NCBI RefSeq assembly: GCF_040807025.1 | Contig: NC_090982.1 | Location: forward strand, 89,866,963 to 89,930,962 | Origin: Struthio camelus | Taxonomy: Eukaryota > Chordata > Aves > Struthioniformes > Struthionidae | DNA: 64,000 nt | Direction of reading: 5' to 3' | The notes under the pieces: model-generated | Told to the model about the DNA's origin: nothing | The model's database searches: none | The model's input: only the letters and a program-made list of their open reading frames with translations | Program-made: the position numbers and the translations under genes | In this document: piece by piece, positions 1 through 10,760 of the stretch | How positions within the stretch are numbered: the stretch's first letter is position 1 | Layout of the letters: each line of letters opens with the position of its first letter

Positions 1-3000
1 CCAGAAATCGGTACTGCAGCCCGAAAAATCGGTACTGCAGGCGAAGCGGGGCGCATGCGCACTGGGTTTCGGCGTGGCTCGTTGGTGCCCTCGGCTGGCC
101 AGAAATCGGTACTGCAGGCGAAGCGGGGCGCATGCGCAGTGGTTTCGGCGTGGCTCGTTGGTGCCCTCGGCTGGCCAGAAATCGGTACTGCAGGCGAAGC
201 GGGGCGCAGGCGCAGTGGTTTCGGCGTGGCTCGTTGGTGCCCTCGGCTGGCCAGAAATCGGTACTGCAGGCGAAGCGGGGCGCAGGCGCACTGGGTTTCG
301 GCGTGGCTCGTTGGTGCCCTCGGCTGGCCAGAAATCGGTACTGCAGGCGAAGCGGGGCGCATGCGCACTGGGTTTCGGCGTGGCTCGTGGGTGCCCTCGG
401 CTGGCCAGAAATCGGTACTGCAGCCCGAAAAAACGGTCCTGCAGGCGAAGCGGGGCGCATGCGCACTGGGTTTCGGCGTGGGTCGTTGGTGCCCTCGGCT
501 GGCCAGAAATCGGTACTGCAGGCGAAGCGGGGCGCATGCGCAGTGGTTTCGGCGTGGCTCGTTGGTGCCCTCGGCTGGCCAGAAATCGGTACTGCAGGCG
601 AAGCGGGGCGCAGGCGCAGTGGTTTCGGCGTGGCTCGTTGGTGCCCTCGGCTGGCCAGAAATCGGTACTGCAGGCGAAGCGGGGCGCAGGCGCACTGGGT
701 TTCGGCGTGGCTCGTTGGTGCCCTCGGCTGGCCAGAAATCGGTACTGCAGGCGAAGCGGGGCGCATGCGCACTGGGTTTCGGCGTGGCTCGTGGGGGCCC
801 TCGGCTGGCCAGAAATCGGTACTGCAGCCCGAAAAAACGGTCCTGCAGGCGAAGCGGGGCGCATGCGCACTGGGTTTCGGCGTGGGTCGTTGGTGCCCTC
901 GGCTGGCCAGAAATCGGTACTGCAGGCGAAGCGGGGCGCATGCGCAGTGGTTTCGGCGTGGCTCGTTGGTGCCCTCGGCTGGCCAGAAATCGGTACTGCA
1001 GGCGAAGCGGGGCGCAGGCGCAGTGGTTTCGGCGTGGCTCGTTGGTGCCCTCGGCTGGCCAGAAATCGGTACTGCAGCGCGAAAAATCCGTACTGCAGGC
1101 GAAGCGGGGCGCATGCGCACTGGGTTTCGGTGTGGCTCGTGGGTGCCCTCGGCTGGCCAGAAATCGGTACTGCAGGCGAAGCGGGGCGCAGGCGCAGTGG
1201 TTTCGGCGTGGCTCGTTGGTGCCCTCGGCTGGCCAAAAATCGGTACTGCAGGCGAAGCGGGGTGCATGCGCAGTGGTTTCGGCGTGGCTCGTTGGTGCCC
1301 TCGGCTGGCCAGAAATCGGTACTGCAGGCGAAGCGGGGCGCAGGCGCAGTGGTTTCGGCGTGGCTCGTTGGTGCCCTCGGCTGGCCAGAAATCGGTACTG
1401 CAGGCGAAGCGGGGCGCAGGCGCAGTGGTTTCGGCGTGGCTCGTTGGTGCCCTCGGCTGGCCAGAAATCGGTACTGCAGGCGAAGCGGGGCGCAGGCGCA
1501 GTGGTTTCGGCGTGGCTCGTTGGTGCCCTCGGCTGGCCAGAAATCGGTACTGCAGGCGAAGCGGGGCGCATGCGCAGTAGTTTCGGCGTGGCTCGTGGGT
1601 GCCCTCGGCTGGCCAGAAATCGGTACTGCAGCCCGAAAAATCGGTACTGCAGGCGAAGCGGGGCGCATGCGCACTGGGTTTCGGCGTGGCTCGTTGGTGC
1701 CCTCGGCTGGCCAGAAATCGGTACTGCAGCCCGAAAAATCGGTACTGCAGGCGAAGCGGGGCGCATGCGCACTGGGTTTCGGCGTGGCTCGTGGGTGCCC
1801 TCGGCTGGCCAGAAATCGGTACTGCAGGCGAAGCGGGGCGCATGCGCAGTGGTTTCGGCGTGGCTCGTTGGTGCCCTCGGCTGGCCAGAAATTGGTACTG
1901 CAGGCGAAGCGGGGCGCAGGCGCAGTGGTTTCGGCGTGGCTCGTTGGTGCCCTCGGCTGGCCAGAAATCGGTACTGCAGGCGAAGCGGGGCGCATGCGCA
2001 CTGGGTTTCGGCGTGACTCGTGGGTGCCCTCGGCTGGCCAGAAATCGGTACTGCAGGCGAAGCGGGGCGCATGCGCACTGGGTTTCGGCGTGGCTCGTTG
2101 GTGCCCTCGGCTGGCCAGAAATCGGTACTGCAGGCGAAGCGGGGCGCAGGCGCAGTGGTTTCGGCGTGGCTCGTTGGTGCCCTCGGCTGGCCAGAAATCG
2201 GTACTGCAGGCGAAGCGGGGCGCAGGCGCAGTGGTTTCGGCGTGACTCGTGGGTGCCCTCGGCTGGCCAGAAATCGGTACTGCAGGCGAAGCGGGGCGCA
2301 TGCGCAGTGGTTTCGGCGTGGCTCGTGGGTGCCCTCGGCTGGCCAGAAATCGGTACTGCAGGCGAAGCGGGGCGCAGGCGCACTGGGTTTCGGCGTGGCT
2401 CGTTGGTGCCCTCGGCTGGCCAGAAATCGGTACTGCAGGCGAAGCGGGGCGCATGCGCACTGGGTTTCGGCGTGGCTCGTGGGTGCCCTCGGCTGGCCAG
2501 AAATCGGTACTGCAGCCCGAAAAAACGGTCCTGCAGGCGAAGCGGGGCGCATGCGCACTGGGTTTCGGCGTGGCTCGTTGGTGCCCTCGGCTGGCCAGAA
2601 ATCGGTACTGCAGGCGAAGCGGGGCGCATGCGCAGTGGTTTCGGCGTGGCTCGTTGGTGCCCTCGGCTGGCCAGAAATCGGTACTGCAGGCGAAGCGGGG
2701 CGCAGGCGCAGTGGTTTCGGCGTGGCTCGTTGGTGCCCTCGGCTGGCCAGAAATCGGTACTGCAGGCGAAGCGGGGCGCATGCGCACTGGGTTTCGGCGT
2801 GGCTCGTTGGTGCCCTCGGCTGGCCAGAAATCGGTACTGCAGGCGAAGCGGGGCGCATGCGCACTGGGTTTCGGCGTGGCTCGTGGGTGCCCTCGGCTGG
2901 CCAGAAATCGGTACTGCAGCACGAAAAATCGGTACTGCAGGCGAAGCGGGGCGCATGCGCACTGGGTTTCGGCGTGGCTCGTTGGTGCCCTCGGCTGGCC

Positions 3001-6000
3001 AGAAATCGGTACTGCAGGCGAAGCGGGGCGCAGGCGCAGTGGTTTCGGCGTGGCTCGTTGGTGCCCTCGGCTGGCCAGAAATCGGTACTGCAGGCGAAGC
3101 GGGGCGCAGGCGCACTGGGTTTCGGCGTGGCTCGTTGGTGCCCTCGGCTGGCCAGAAATCGGTACTGCAGGCGAAGCGGGGCGCAGGCGCAGTGGTTTCG
3201 GCGTGGCTCGTTGGTGCCCTCGGCTGGCCAGAAATCGGTACTGCAGGCGAAGCGGGGCGCAGGCGCACTGGGTTTCGGCGTGGCTCGTGGGTGCCCTCGG
3301 CTGGCCAGAAATCGGTACTGCAGCCCGAAAAAACGGTCCTGCAGGCGAAGCGGGGCGCATGCGCACTGGGTTTCGGCGTGGCTCGTTGGTGCCCTCGGCT
3401 GGCCAGAAATCGGTACTGCAGCGCGAAAAATCGGTACTGCAGGCGAAGCGGGGCGCAGGCGCAGTGGTTTCGGCGTGGCTCGTGGGTGCCCTCGGCTGGC
3501 CAGAAATCGGTACTGCAGGCGAAGCGGGGCGCATGCGCAGTGGTTTCGGCGTGGCTCGTTGGTGCCCTCGGCTGGCCAGAAATCGGTCCTGCAGCGCGAA
3601 AAATCGGTACTGCAGGCGAAGCGGGGCGCATGCGCACTGGGTTTCGGCGTGACTCGTGGGTGCCCTCGGCTGGCCAGAAATCGGTACTACAGCCCGAAAA
3701 ATCGGTACTGCAGGCGAAGCGGGGCGCAGGCGCAGTGGTTTCGGCGTGGCTCGTTGGTGCCCTCGGCTGGCCAGAAATCGGTCCTGCAGCGCGAAAAATC
3801 CGTACTGCAGGCGAAGCGGGGCGCATGCGCACTGGGTTTCGGTGTGGCTCGTTGGTGCCCTCGGCTGGCGAGAAATCGGTACTGCAGGCGAAGCGGGGCG
3901 CATGCGCAGTGGTTTCGGCGTGGCTCGTTGGTGCCCTCGGCTGGCCAAAAATCGGTACTGCAGGCGAAGCGGGGTGCATGCGCAGTGGTTTCGGCGTGGC
4001 TCGTTGGTGCCCTCGGCTGGCCAGAAATCGGTACTGCAGGCGAAGCGGGGCGCAGGCGCAGTGGTTTCGGCGTGGCTCGTTGGTGCCCTCGGCTGGCGAG
4101 AAATCGGTACTGCAGGCGAAGCGGGGCGCAGGCGCAGTGGTTTCGGCGTGGCTCGTTGGTGCCCTCGGCTGGCCAGAAATCGGTACTGCAGGCGAAGCGG
4201 GGCGCATGCGCACTGGGTTTCGGCGTGACTCGTGGGTGCCCTCGGCTGGCCAGAAATCGGTACTGCAGCCCGAAAAATCGGTACTGCAGGCGAAGCGGGG
4301 CGCATGCGCACTGGGTTTCGGCGTGGCTCGTTGGTGCCCTCGGCTGGCCAGAAATCGGTACTGCAGCCCGAAAAATCGGTACTGCAGGCGAAGCGGGGCG
4401 CATGCGCACTGGGTTTCGGCGTGGCTCGTGGGTGCCCTCGGCTGGCCAGAAATCGGTACTGCAGGCGAAGCGGGGCGCATGCGCAGTGGTTTCGGCGTGG
4501 CTCGTTGGTGCCCTCGGCTGGCCAGAAATCGGTACTGCAGGCGAAGCGGGGCGCAGGCGCAGTGGTTTCGGCGTGGCTCGTTGGTGCCCTCGGCTGGCCA
4601 GAAATCGGTACTGCAGGCGAAGCGGGGCGCAGGCGCACTGGGTTTCGGCGTGGCTCGTTGGTGCCCTCGGCTGGCCAGAAATCGGTACTGCAGGCGAAGC
4701 GGGGCGCATGCGCACTGGGTTTCGGCGTGGCTCGTGGGTGCCCTCGGCTGGCCAGAAATCGGTACTGCAGCCCGAAAAAACGGTCCTGCAGGCGAAGCGG
4801 GGCGCATGCGCACTGGGTTTCGGCGTGGCTCGTTGGTGCCCTCGGCTGGCCAGAAATCGGTACTGCAGGCGAAGCGGGGCGCATGCGCACTGGGTTTCGG
4901 CGTGGCTCGTTGGTGCCCTCGGCTGGCCAGAAATCGGTACTGCAGGCGAAGCGGGGCGCAGGCGCAGTGGTTTCGGCGTGGCTCGTGGGTGCCCTCGGCT
5001 GGCCAGAAATCGGTACTGCAGGCGAAGCGGGGCGCATGCGCACTGGGTTTCGGCGTGGCTCGTTGGTGCCCTCGGCTGGCCAGAAATCGGTACTGCAGCG
5101 CGAAAAATCGGTACTGCAGGCGAAGCGGGGCGCATGCGCAGTGGTTTCGGCGTGGCTCGTGGGTGCCCTCGGCTGGCCAGAAATCGGTACTGCAGGCGAA
5201 GCGGGGCGCATGCGCAGTGGTTTCGGCGTGGCTCGTTGGTGCCCTCGGCTGGCCAGAAATCGGTACTGCAGCGCGAAAAATCGGTACTGCAGGCGAAGCG
5301 GGGCGCATGCGCACTGGGTTTCGGCGTGGCTCGTGGGGGCCCTCGGCTGGCCAGAAATCGGTACTACAGCCCGAAAAATCGGTACTGCAGGCGAAGCGGG
5401 GCGCAGGCGCAGTGGTTTCGGCGTGGCTCGTTGGTGCCCTCGGCTGGCCAGAAATCGGTACTGCAGCGCGAAAAATCCGTACTGCAGGCGAAGCGGGGCG
5501 CATGCGCACTGGGTTTCGGTGTGGCTCGTTGGTGCCCTAGGCTGGCGAAAAATCAGTACTGCAGGCGAAGCGGGGCGCATGCGCAGTGGTTTCGGCGTGG
5601 CTCGTTGGTGCCCTCGGCTGGCCAAAAATCGGTACTGCAGGCGAAGCGGGGTGCATGCGCAGTGGTTTCGGCGTGGCTCGTTGGTGCCCTCGGCTGGCCA
5701 GAAATCGGTACTGCAGGCGAAGCGGGGCGCAGGCGCAGTGGTTTCGGCGTGGCTCGTTGGTGCCCTCGGCTGGCCAGAAATCGGTACTGCAGGCGAAGCG
5801 GGGCGCATGCGCACTGGGTTTCGGCGTGGCTCGTTGGTGCCCTCGGCTGGCCAGAAATCGGTACTGCAGGCGAAGCGGGGCGCATGCGCAGTGGTTTCGG
5901 CGTGGCTCGTGGGTGCCCTCGGCTGGCCAGAAATCGGTACTGCAGGCGAAGCGGGGCGCAGGCGCAGTGGTTTCGGCGTGGCTCGTTGGTGCCCTCGGCT

Positions 6001-9000
6001 GGCCAGAAATCGGTACTGCAGGCGAAGCGGGGCGCATGCGCAGTGGTTTCGGCGTGGCTCGTGGGTGCCCTCGGCTAGCCAGAAATCGGTACTGCAGGCG
6101 AAGCGGGGCGCAGGCGCAGTGGTTTCGGCGTGGCTCGTTGGTGCCCTCGGCTGGCCAGAAATCGGTACTGCAGGCGAAGCGGGGCGCATGCGCAGTGGTT
6201 TCGGCGTGGCTCGTTGGTGCCCTCGGCTGGCCAGAAATCGGTACTGCAGGCGAAGCGGGGCGCAGGCGCAGTGGTTTCGGCGTGGCTCGTTGGTGCCCTC
6301 GGCTGGCCAGAAATCGGTCCTGCAGGCGAAGCGGGGCGCATGCGCAGTGGTTTCGGCGTGGCTCGTTGGTGCCCTCGGCTGGCCAGAAATCGGTACTGCA
6401 GGCGAAGCGGGGCGCAGGCGCAGTGGTTTCGGCGTGGCTCGTTGGTGCCCTCGGCTGGCCAGAAATCGGTACTGCAGGCGAAGCGGGGCGCAGGCGCAGT
6501 GGTTTCGGCGTGGCTCGTTGGTGCCCTCGGCTGGCCAGAAATCGGTACTGCAGGCGAAGCGGGGCGCAGGCGCAGTGGTTTCGGCGTGGCTCGTTGGTGC
6601 CCTCGGCTGGCCAGAAATCGGTACTGCAGGCGAAGCGGGGCGCAGGCGCAGTGGTTTCGGCGTGGCTCGTTGGTGCCCTCGGCTGGCCAGAAATCGGTAC
6701 TGCAGGCGAAGCGGGGCGCAGGCGCAGTGGTTTCGGCGTGGCTCGTTGGTGCCCTCGGCTGGCCAGAAATCGGTACTGCAGGCGAAGCGGGGCGCAGGCG
6801 CAGTGGTTTCGGCGTGGCTCGTTGGTGCCCTCGGCTGGCGAAAAATCGGTACTGCAGGCGAAGCGGGGCGCATGCGCACTGGGTTTCGGCGTGGCTCGTT
6901 GGTGCCCTCGGCTGGCCAGAAATCGGTACTGCAGGCGAAGCGGGGCGCATGCGCAGTGGTTTCGGCGTGGCTCGTGGGTGCCCTCGGCTGGCCAGAAATC
7001 GGTACTGCAGGCGAAGCGGGGCGCAGGCGCAGTGGTTTCGGCGTGGCTCGTTGGTGCCCTCGGCTGGCCAGAAATCGGTACTGCAGCGCGAAAAATCGGT
7101 CCTGCAGGCGAAGCGGGGCGCATGCGCAGTGGTTTCGGCGTGGCTCGTTGGTGCCCTCGGCTAGCCAGAAATCGGTACTGCAGGCGAAGCGGGGCGCAGG
7201 CGCAGTGGTTTCGGCGTGGCTCGTTGGTGCCCTCGGCTGGCCAGAAATCGGTACTGCAGGCGAAGCGGGGCGCATGCGCAGTGGTTTCGGCGTGGCTCGT
7301 TGGTGCCCTCGGCTGGCCAGAAATCGGTACTGCAGGCGAAGCGGGGCGCAGGCGCAGTGGTTTCGGCGTGGCTCGTTGGTGCCCTCGGCTGGCCAGAAAT
7401 CGGTCCTGCAGGCGAAGCGGGGCGCATGCGCAGTGGTTTCGGCGTGGCTCGTTGGTGCCCTCGGCTGGCCAGAAATCGGTACTGCAGGCGAAGCGGGGCG
7501 CATGCGCAGTGGTTTCGGCGTGGCTCGTTGGTGCCCTCGGCTGGCCAGAAATCGGTACTGCAGGCGAAGCGGGGCGCAGGCGCAGTGGTTTCGGCGTGGC
7601 TCGTTGGTGCCCTCGGCTGGCCAGAAATCGGTACTGCAGGCGAAGCGGGGCGCAGGCGCAGTGGTTTCGGCGTGGCTCGTGGGTGCCCTCGGCTGGCCAG
7701 AAATCGGTACTGCAGGCGAAGCGGGGCGCAGGCGCAGTGGTTTCGGCGTGGCTCGTTGGTGCCCTCGGCTGGCGAAAAATCGGTACTGCAGGCGAAGCGG
7801 GGCGCATGCGCACTGGGTTTCGGCGTGGCTCGTTGGTGCCCTCGGCTGGCCAGAAATCGGTACTGCAGGCGAAGCGGGGCGCATGCGCAGTGGTTTCGGC
7901 GTGGCTCGTGGGTGCCCTCGGCTGGCCAGAAATCGGTACTGCAGGCGAAGCGGGGCGCAGGCGCACTGGGTTTCGGCGTGGCTCGTTGGTGCCCTCGGCT
8001 GGCCAGAAATCGGTACTGCAGCGCGAAAAATCGGTCCTGCAGGCGAAGCGGGGCGCATGCGCAGTGGTTTCGGCGTGGCTCGTTGGTGCCCTCGGCTAGC
8101 CAGAAATCGGTACTGCAGGCGAAGCGGGGCGCAGGCGCAGTGGTTTCGGCGTGGCTCGTTGGTGCCCTCGGCTGGCCAGAAATCGGTACTGCAGGCGAAG
8201 CGGGGCGCATGCGCAGTGGTTTCGGCGTGGCTCGTTGGTGCCCTCGGCTGGCCAGAAATCGGTACTGCAGGCGAAGCGGGGCGCAGGCGCAGTGGTTTCG
8301 GCGTGGCTCGTTGGTGCCCTCGGCTGGCCAGAAATCGGTCCTGCAGGCGAAGCGGGGCGCATGCGCAGTGGTTTCGGCGTGGCTCGTGGGGGCCCTCGGC
8401 TGGCCAGAAATCGGTACTGCAGGCGAAGCGGGGCGCATGCGCAGTGGTTTCGGCGTGGCTCGTTGGTGCCCTCGGCTGGCCAAAAATCGGTACTGCAGGC
8501 GAAGCGGGGCGCAGGCGCAGTGGTTTCGGCGTGGCTCGTTGGTGCCCTCGGCTGGCCAGAAATCGGTACTGCAGGCGAAGCGGGGCGCAGGCGCAGTGGT
8601 TTCGGCGTGGCTCGTTGGTGCCCTCGGCTGGCCAGAAATCGGTACTGCAGGCGAAGCGGGGCGCAGGCGCAGTGGTTTCGGCGTGGCTCGTTGGTGCCCT
8701 CGGCTGGCCAGAAATCGGTACTGCAGGCGAAGCGGGGCGCAGGCGCAGTGGTTTCGGCGTGGCTCGTTGGTGCCCTCGGCTGGCGAAAAATCGGTACTGC
8801 AGGCGAAGCGGGGCGCATGCGCACTGGGTTTCGGCGTGGCTCGTTGGTGCCCTCGGCTGGCCAGAAATCGGTACTGCAGGCGAAGCGGGGCGCATGCGCA
8901 GTGGTTTCGGCGTGGCTCGTGGGTGCCCTCGGCTGGCCAGAAATCGGTACTGCAGGCGAAGCGGGGCGCAGGCGCACTGGGTTTCGGCGTGGCTCGTTGG

Positions 9001-10078
9001 TGCCCTCGGCTGGCCAGAAATCGGTACTGCAGCGCGAAAAATCGGTCCTGCAGGCGAAGCGGGGCGCATGCGCAGTGGTTTCGGCGTGGCTCGTTGGTGC
9101 CCTCGGCTAGCCAGAAATCGGTACTGCAGGCGAAGCGGGGCGCAGGCGCAGTGGTTTCGGCGTGGCTCGTTGGTGCCCTCGGCTGGCCAGAAATCGGTAC
9201 TGCAGGCGAAGCGGGGCGCATGCGCAGTGGTTTCGGCGTGGCTCGTTGGTGCCCTCGGCTGGCCAGAAATCGGTACTGCAGGCGAAGCGGGGCGCAGGCG
9301 CAGTGGTTTCGGCGTGGCTCGTTGGTGCCCTCGGCTGGCCAGAAATCGGTCCTGCAGGCGAAGCGGGGCGCAGGCGCAGTGGTTTCGGCGTGGCTCGTTG
9401 GTGCCCTCGGCTGGCCAGAAATCGGTACTGCAGGCGAAGCGGGGCGCAGGCGCAGTGGTTTCGGCGTGGCTCGTTGGTGCCCTCGGCTGGCCAGAAATCG
9501 GTACTGCAGGCGAAGCGGGGCGCATGCGCAGTGGTTTCGGCGTGGCTCGTTGGTGCCCTCGGCTAGCCAGAAATCGGTACTGCAGGCGAAGCGGGGCGCA
9601 GGCGCAGTGGTTTCGGCGTGGCTCGTTGGTGCCCTCGGCTGGCCAGAAATCGGTACTGCAGGCGAAGCGGGGCGCAGGCGCAGTGGTTTCGGCGTGGCTC
9701 GTTGGTGCCCTCGGCTGGCCAGAAATCGGTCCTGCAGGCGAAGCGGGGCGCATGCGCAGTGGTTTCGGCGTGGCTCGTGGGGGCCCTCGGCTGGCCAGAA
9801 ATCGGTACTGCAGGCGAAGCGGGGCGCATGCGCAGTGGTTTCGGCGTGGCTCGTTGGTGCCCTCGGCTGGCCAAAAATCGGTACTGCAGGCGAAGCGGGG
9901 CGCAGGCGCAGTGGTTTCGGCGTGGCTCGTTGGTGCCCTCGGCTGGCCAGAAATCGGTCCTGCAGGCGAAGCGGGGCGCAGGCGCAGTGGTTTCGGCGTG
10001 GCTCGTTGGTGCCCTCGGCTGGCCAGAAATCGGTACTGCAGGCGAAGCGGGGCGCAGGCGCAGTGGTTTCGGCGTGGC
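1..10078. repeat. 76-bp NRF1-motif satellite, array A
   Basis: Head-to-tail tandem array that begins before the window and holds about 125-130 units. The commonest unit is 76 bp, about 67% GC with nine CpGs. In order it carries CTGCAG, GCGAAGCGGGGCGC, ATGCGCAGTGG, TTTCGGCGTGGCTCG, TTGGTGCCCTCGGC and TGGCCAGAAATCGGTA. Variants are CAGTGG versus CACTGGG (77 bp), CATGCG versus CAGGCG, CGTTGG versus CGTGGG, GCCAGAAAT versus GCGAGAAAT, GCGAAAAAT or GCCAAAAAT, and a 21-bp insertion beginning CAGCCCGAAAAATCGG or CAGCGCGAAAAATCGG. Every unit has a PstI site and nearly every unit the TGGCCA site. The common unit contains no stop triplet on either strand, which explains the open frames of up to about 2,000 codons. 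Each unit includes an RCGCANGCGY match, the known NRF1 consensus. The array ends at the junction GGCGTGGC/GAAGCGGGG. Confidence 0.97.
6076..10078. repeat. Higher-order repeat part of array A
   Basis: The rare variant GGCTAGCCAG, whose TAG stop ends the plus-strand frames, recurs at 6076, 7162, 8097, 9108 and 9564. After each occurrence the same order of unit variants follows: mostly CAGGCG, CATGCG, CAGGCG, then a unit with ATCGGTCCTG. Spacings are 1086, 935, 1011 and 456 bp. These equal 14, 12, 13 and 6 units of 76 bp plus, in the first three, one 21-bp insertion and one or two 77-bp units. This is what unequal exchange of multi-unit blocks leaves behind, and it marks this end of the array as more recently homogenised than 1-6 kb. 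Confidence 0.8.
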
Positions 10079-10264
10079 GAAGCGGGGCGCAGGTGCACTT
10101 GCTCGTCGGCGCTCGTTCGTGCCCTCGGCTGGCGAAAAGTGGGTACTGCAGGCGAAGCGGGGCGCATGCGCGGTGCTCGAGAGCCGGGCCCCCCGCGCTC
10201 CCGCGCCCCGTTCGCGATCGGCGCATGCGCGGAGGGCGGCGCATGCGCGGCGGCGGGCAGCAGC
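10079..10264 (+). promoter_or_regulatory. CpG-island promoter with terminal satellite unit
   Basis: The satellite passes straight into a CpG island. The last, diverged unit (about 10079-10165) reads GAAGCGGGGCGCAGGTGCAC, then a changed middle, then GGCTGGCGAAAAGTGGGTAC. NRF1-type cores GCGCATGCGC follow at 10162-10171, 10221-10230 and 10239-10248, just upstream of an ATG at 10265. NRF1 sites close to start sites are typical of CpG-island promoters of widely expressed genes (established knowledge). That this one is active is inferred. An almost identical copy lies at 30405-30590. It suggests the satellite grew from, or was captured by, a promoter-proximal NRF1 site. Confidence 0.6.
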
Positions 10265-10354
10265 ATGGCGGCGCGCGGGGACGGAGTTTTCGCTGGGGCG
10301 GCGGCGGGTGCGGGCCGAGGCCGCCCGGAGTCGGAGATCTGGGGGCCCCGGTGA
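10265..10354 (+). CDS. Possible first coding exon or short uORF (29 codons)
   Basis: ATG in the context CAGCAGCATGGCGG opens a 29-codon Ala/Gly/Arg-rich frame starting MAARGDGVFAG and ending at TGA 10352-10354. A splice donor could lie at 10351 (CCCCG/GTGAGG), leaving phase 2, or at 10356 (GTGAGC, past the stop). The ATGGCGGC start inside an NRF1-rich CpG island is typical of first exons. However, I could not join this frame to any downstream exon-like block without a stop, so it may be a short upstream frame or not translated. Product not recognised. The copy at 30591-30680 has the same reading. Confidence 0.28.
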   Translation: MAARGDGVFAGAAAGAGRGRPESEIWGPR

Positions 10355-10760
10355 GGTGAGCGCGTCCCCTCGGGCGGCCGCGGGCGTCGGGCGGTTTCTG
10401 CCCGCGGGGGCCGTCGCTGCGTGGAGGCGGAGGTGCGGGGCGAGATTTGGGGAGGGGGCTCGTGCCTGGCGCCGCGCCGCGCCGGCAGCGCGGCCCAGGG
10501 TCTGCCGGGAGCGCGGGTTTGACCGTCCGTTTGCCGTGTGTCGCCCTCAGGGCCCCGGTTCCTCCCTGGCGCGGCCGGGGCGGGCGCTCGCCCCTGCGGA
10601 GGCGGCCGGGAGGAGCGGCGAGGCTGGCGGGCCCCGGAGCGGCGCTGGGCGGACGGCTCCCGTCGCGGCAGGCCTGCCCGAGGGTGCTGGTAAGTCGCAA
10701 GGAAGCTTAAAGCTACCGGACCAAACCGACTTAAGGTCACTTTGAGCCAGGTGCAGTTAG
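10351..10760 (+). other. CpG island body with candidate splice donors
   Basis: Very GC- and CpG-rich sequence after the ATG. A possible acceptor lies at 10550 (TGTCGCCCTCAG) and a strong-looking donor at 10690 (GTGCTG/GTAAGT). The CpG density drops after about 10700. It is best read as the 5' exon and start of intron of a CpG-island gene. The frame through 10689 that would join the open block at 14128 (phase 1) has no ATG inside the island, so a noncoding first exon is more likely. Repeated at 30677-31086. Confidence 0.45.

Noticed and set aside
1-10078. CRISPR-like array
   Set aside because: Units are contiguous with no unique spacers, the sequence context is vertebrate, and no cas-like genes are present.
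55-10354. Very long open frames (up to about 2,000 codons, both strands) with RRGSLVPSAGQKSVLQ-type repeats
   Set aside because: They overlap in all frames and strands, follow the 76-bp repeat exactly, and exist because the unit lacks stop triplets. No start context, domain or codon bias.
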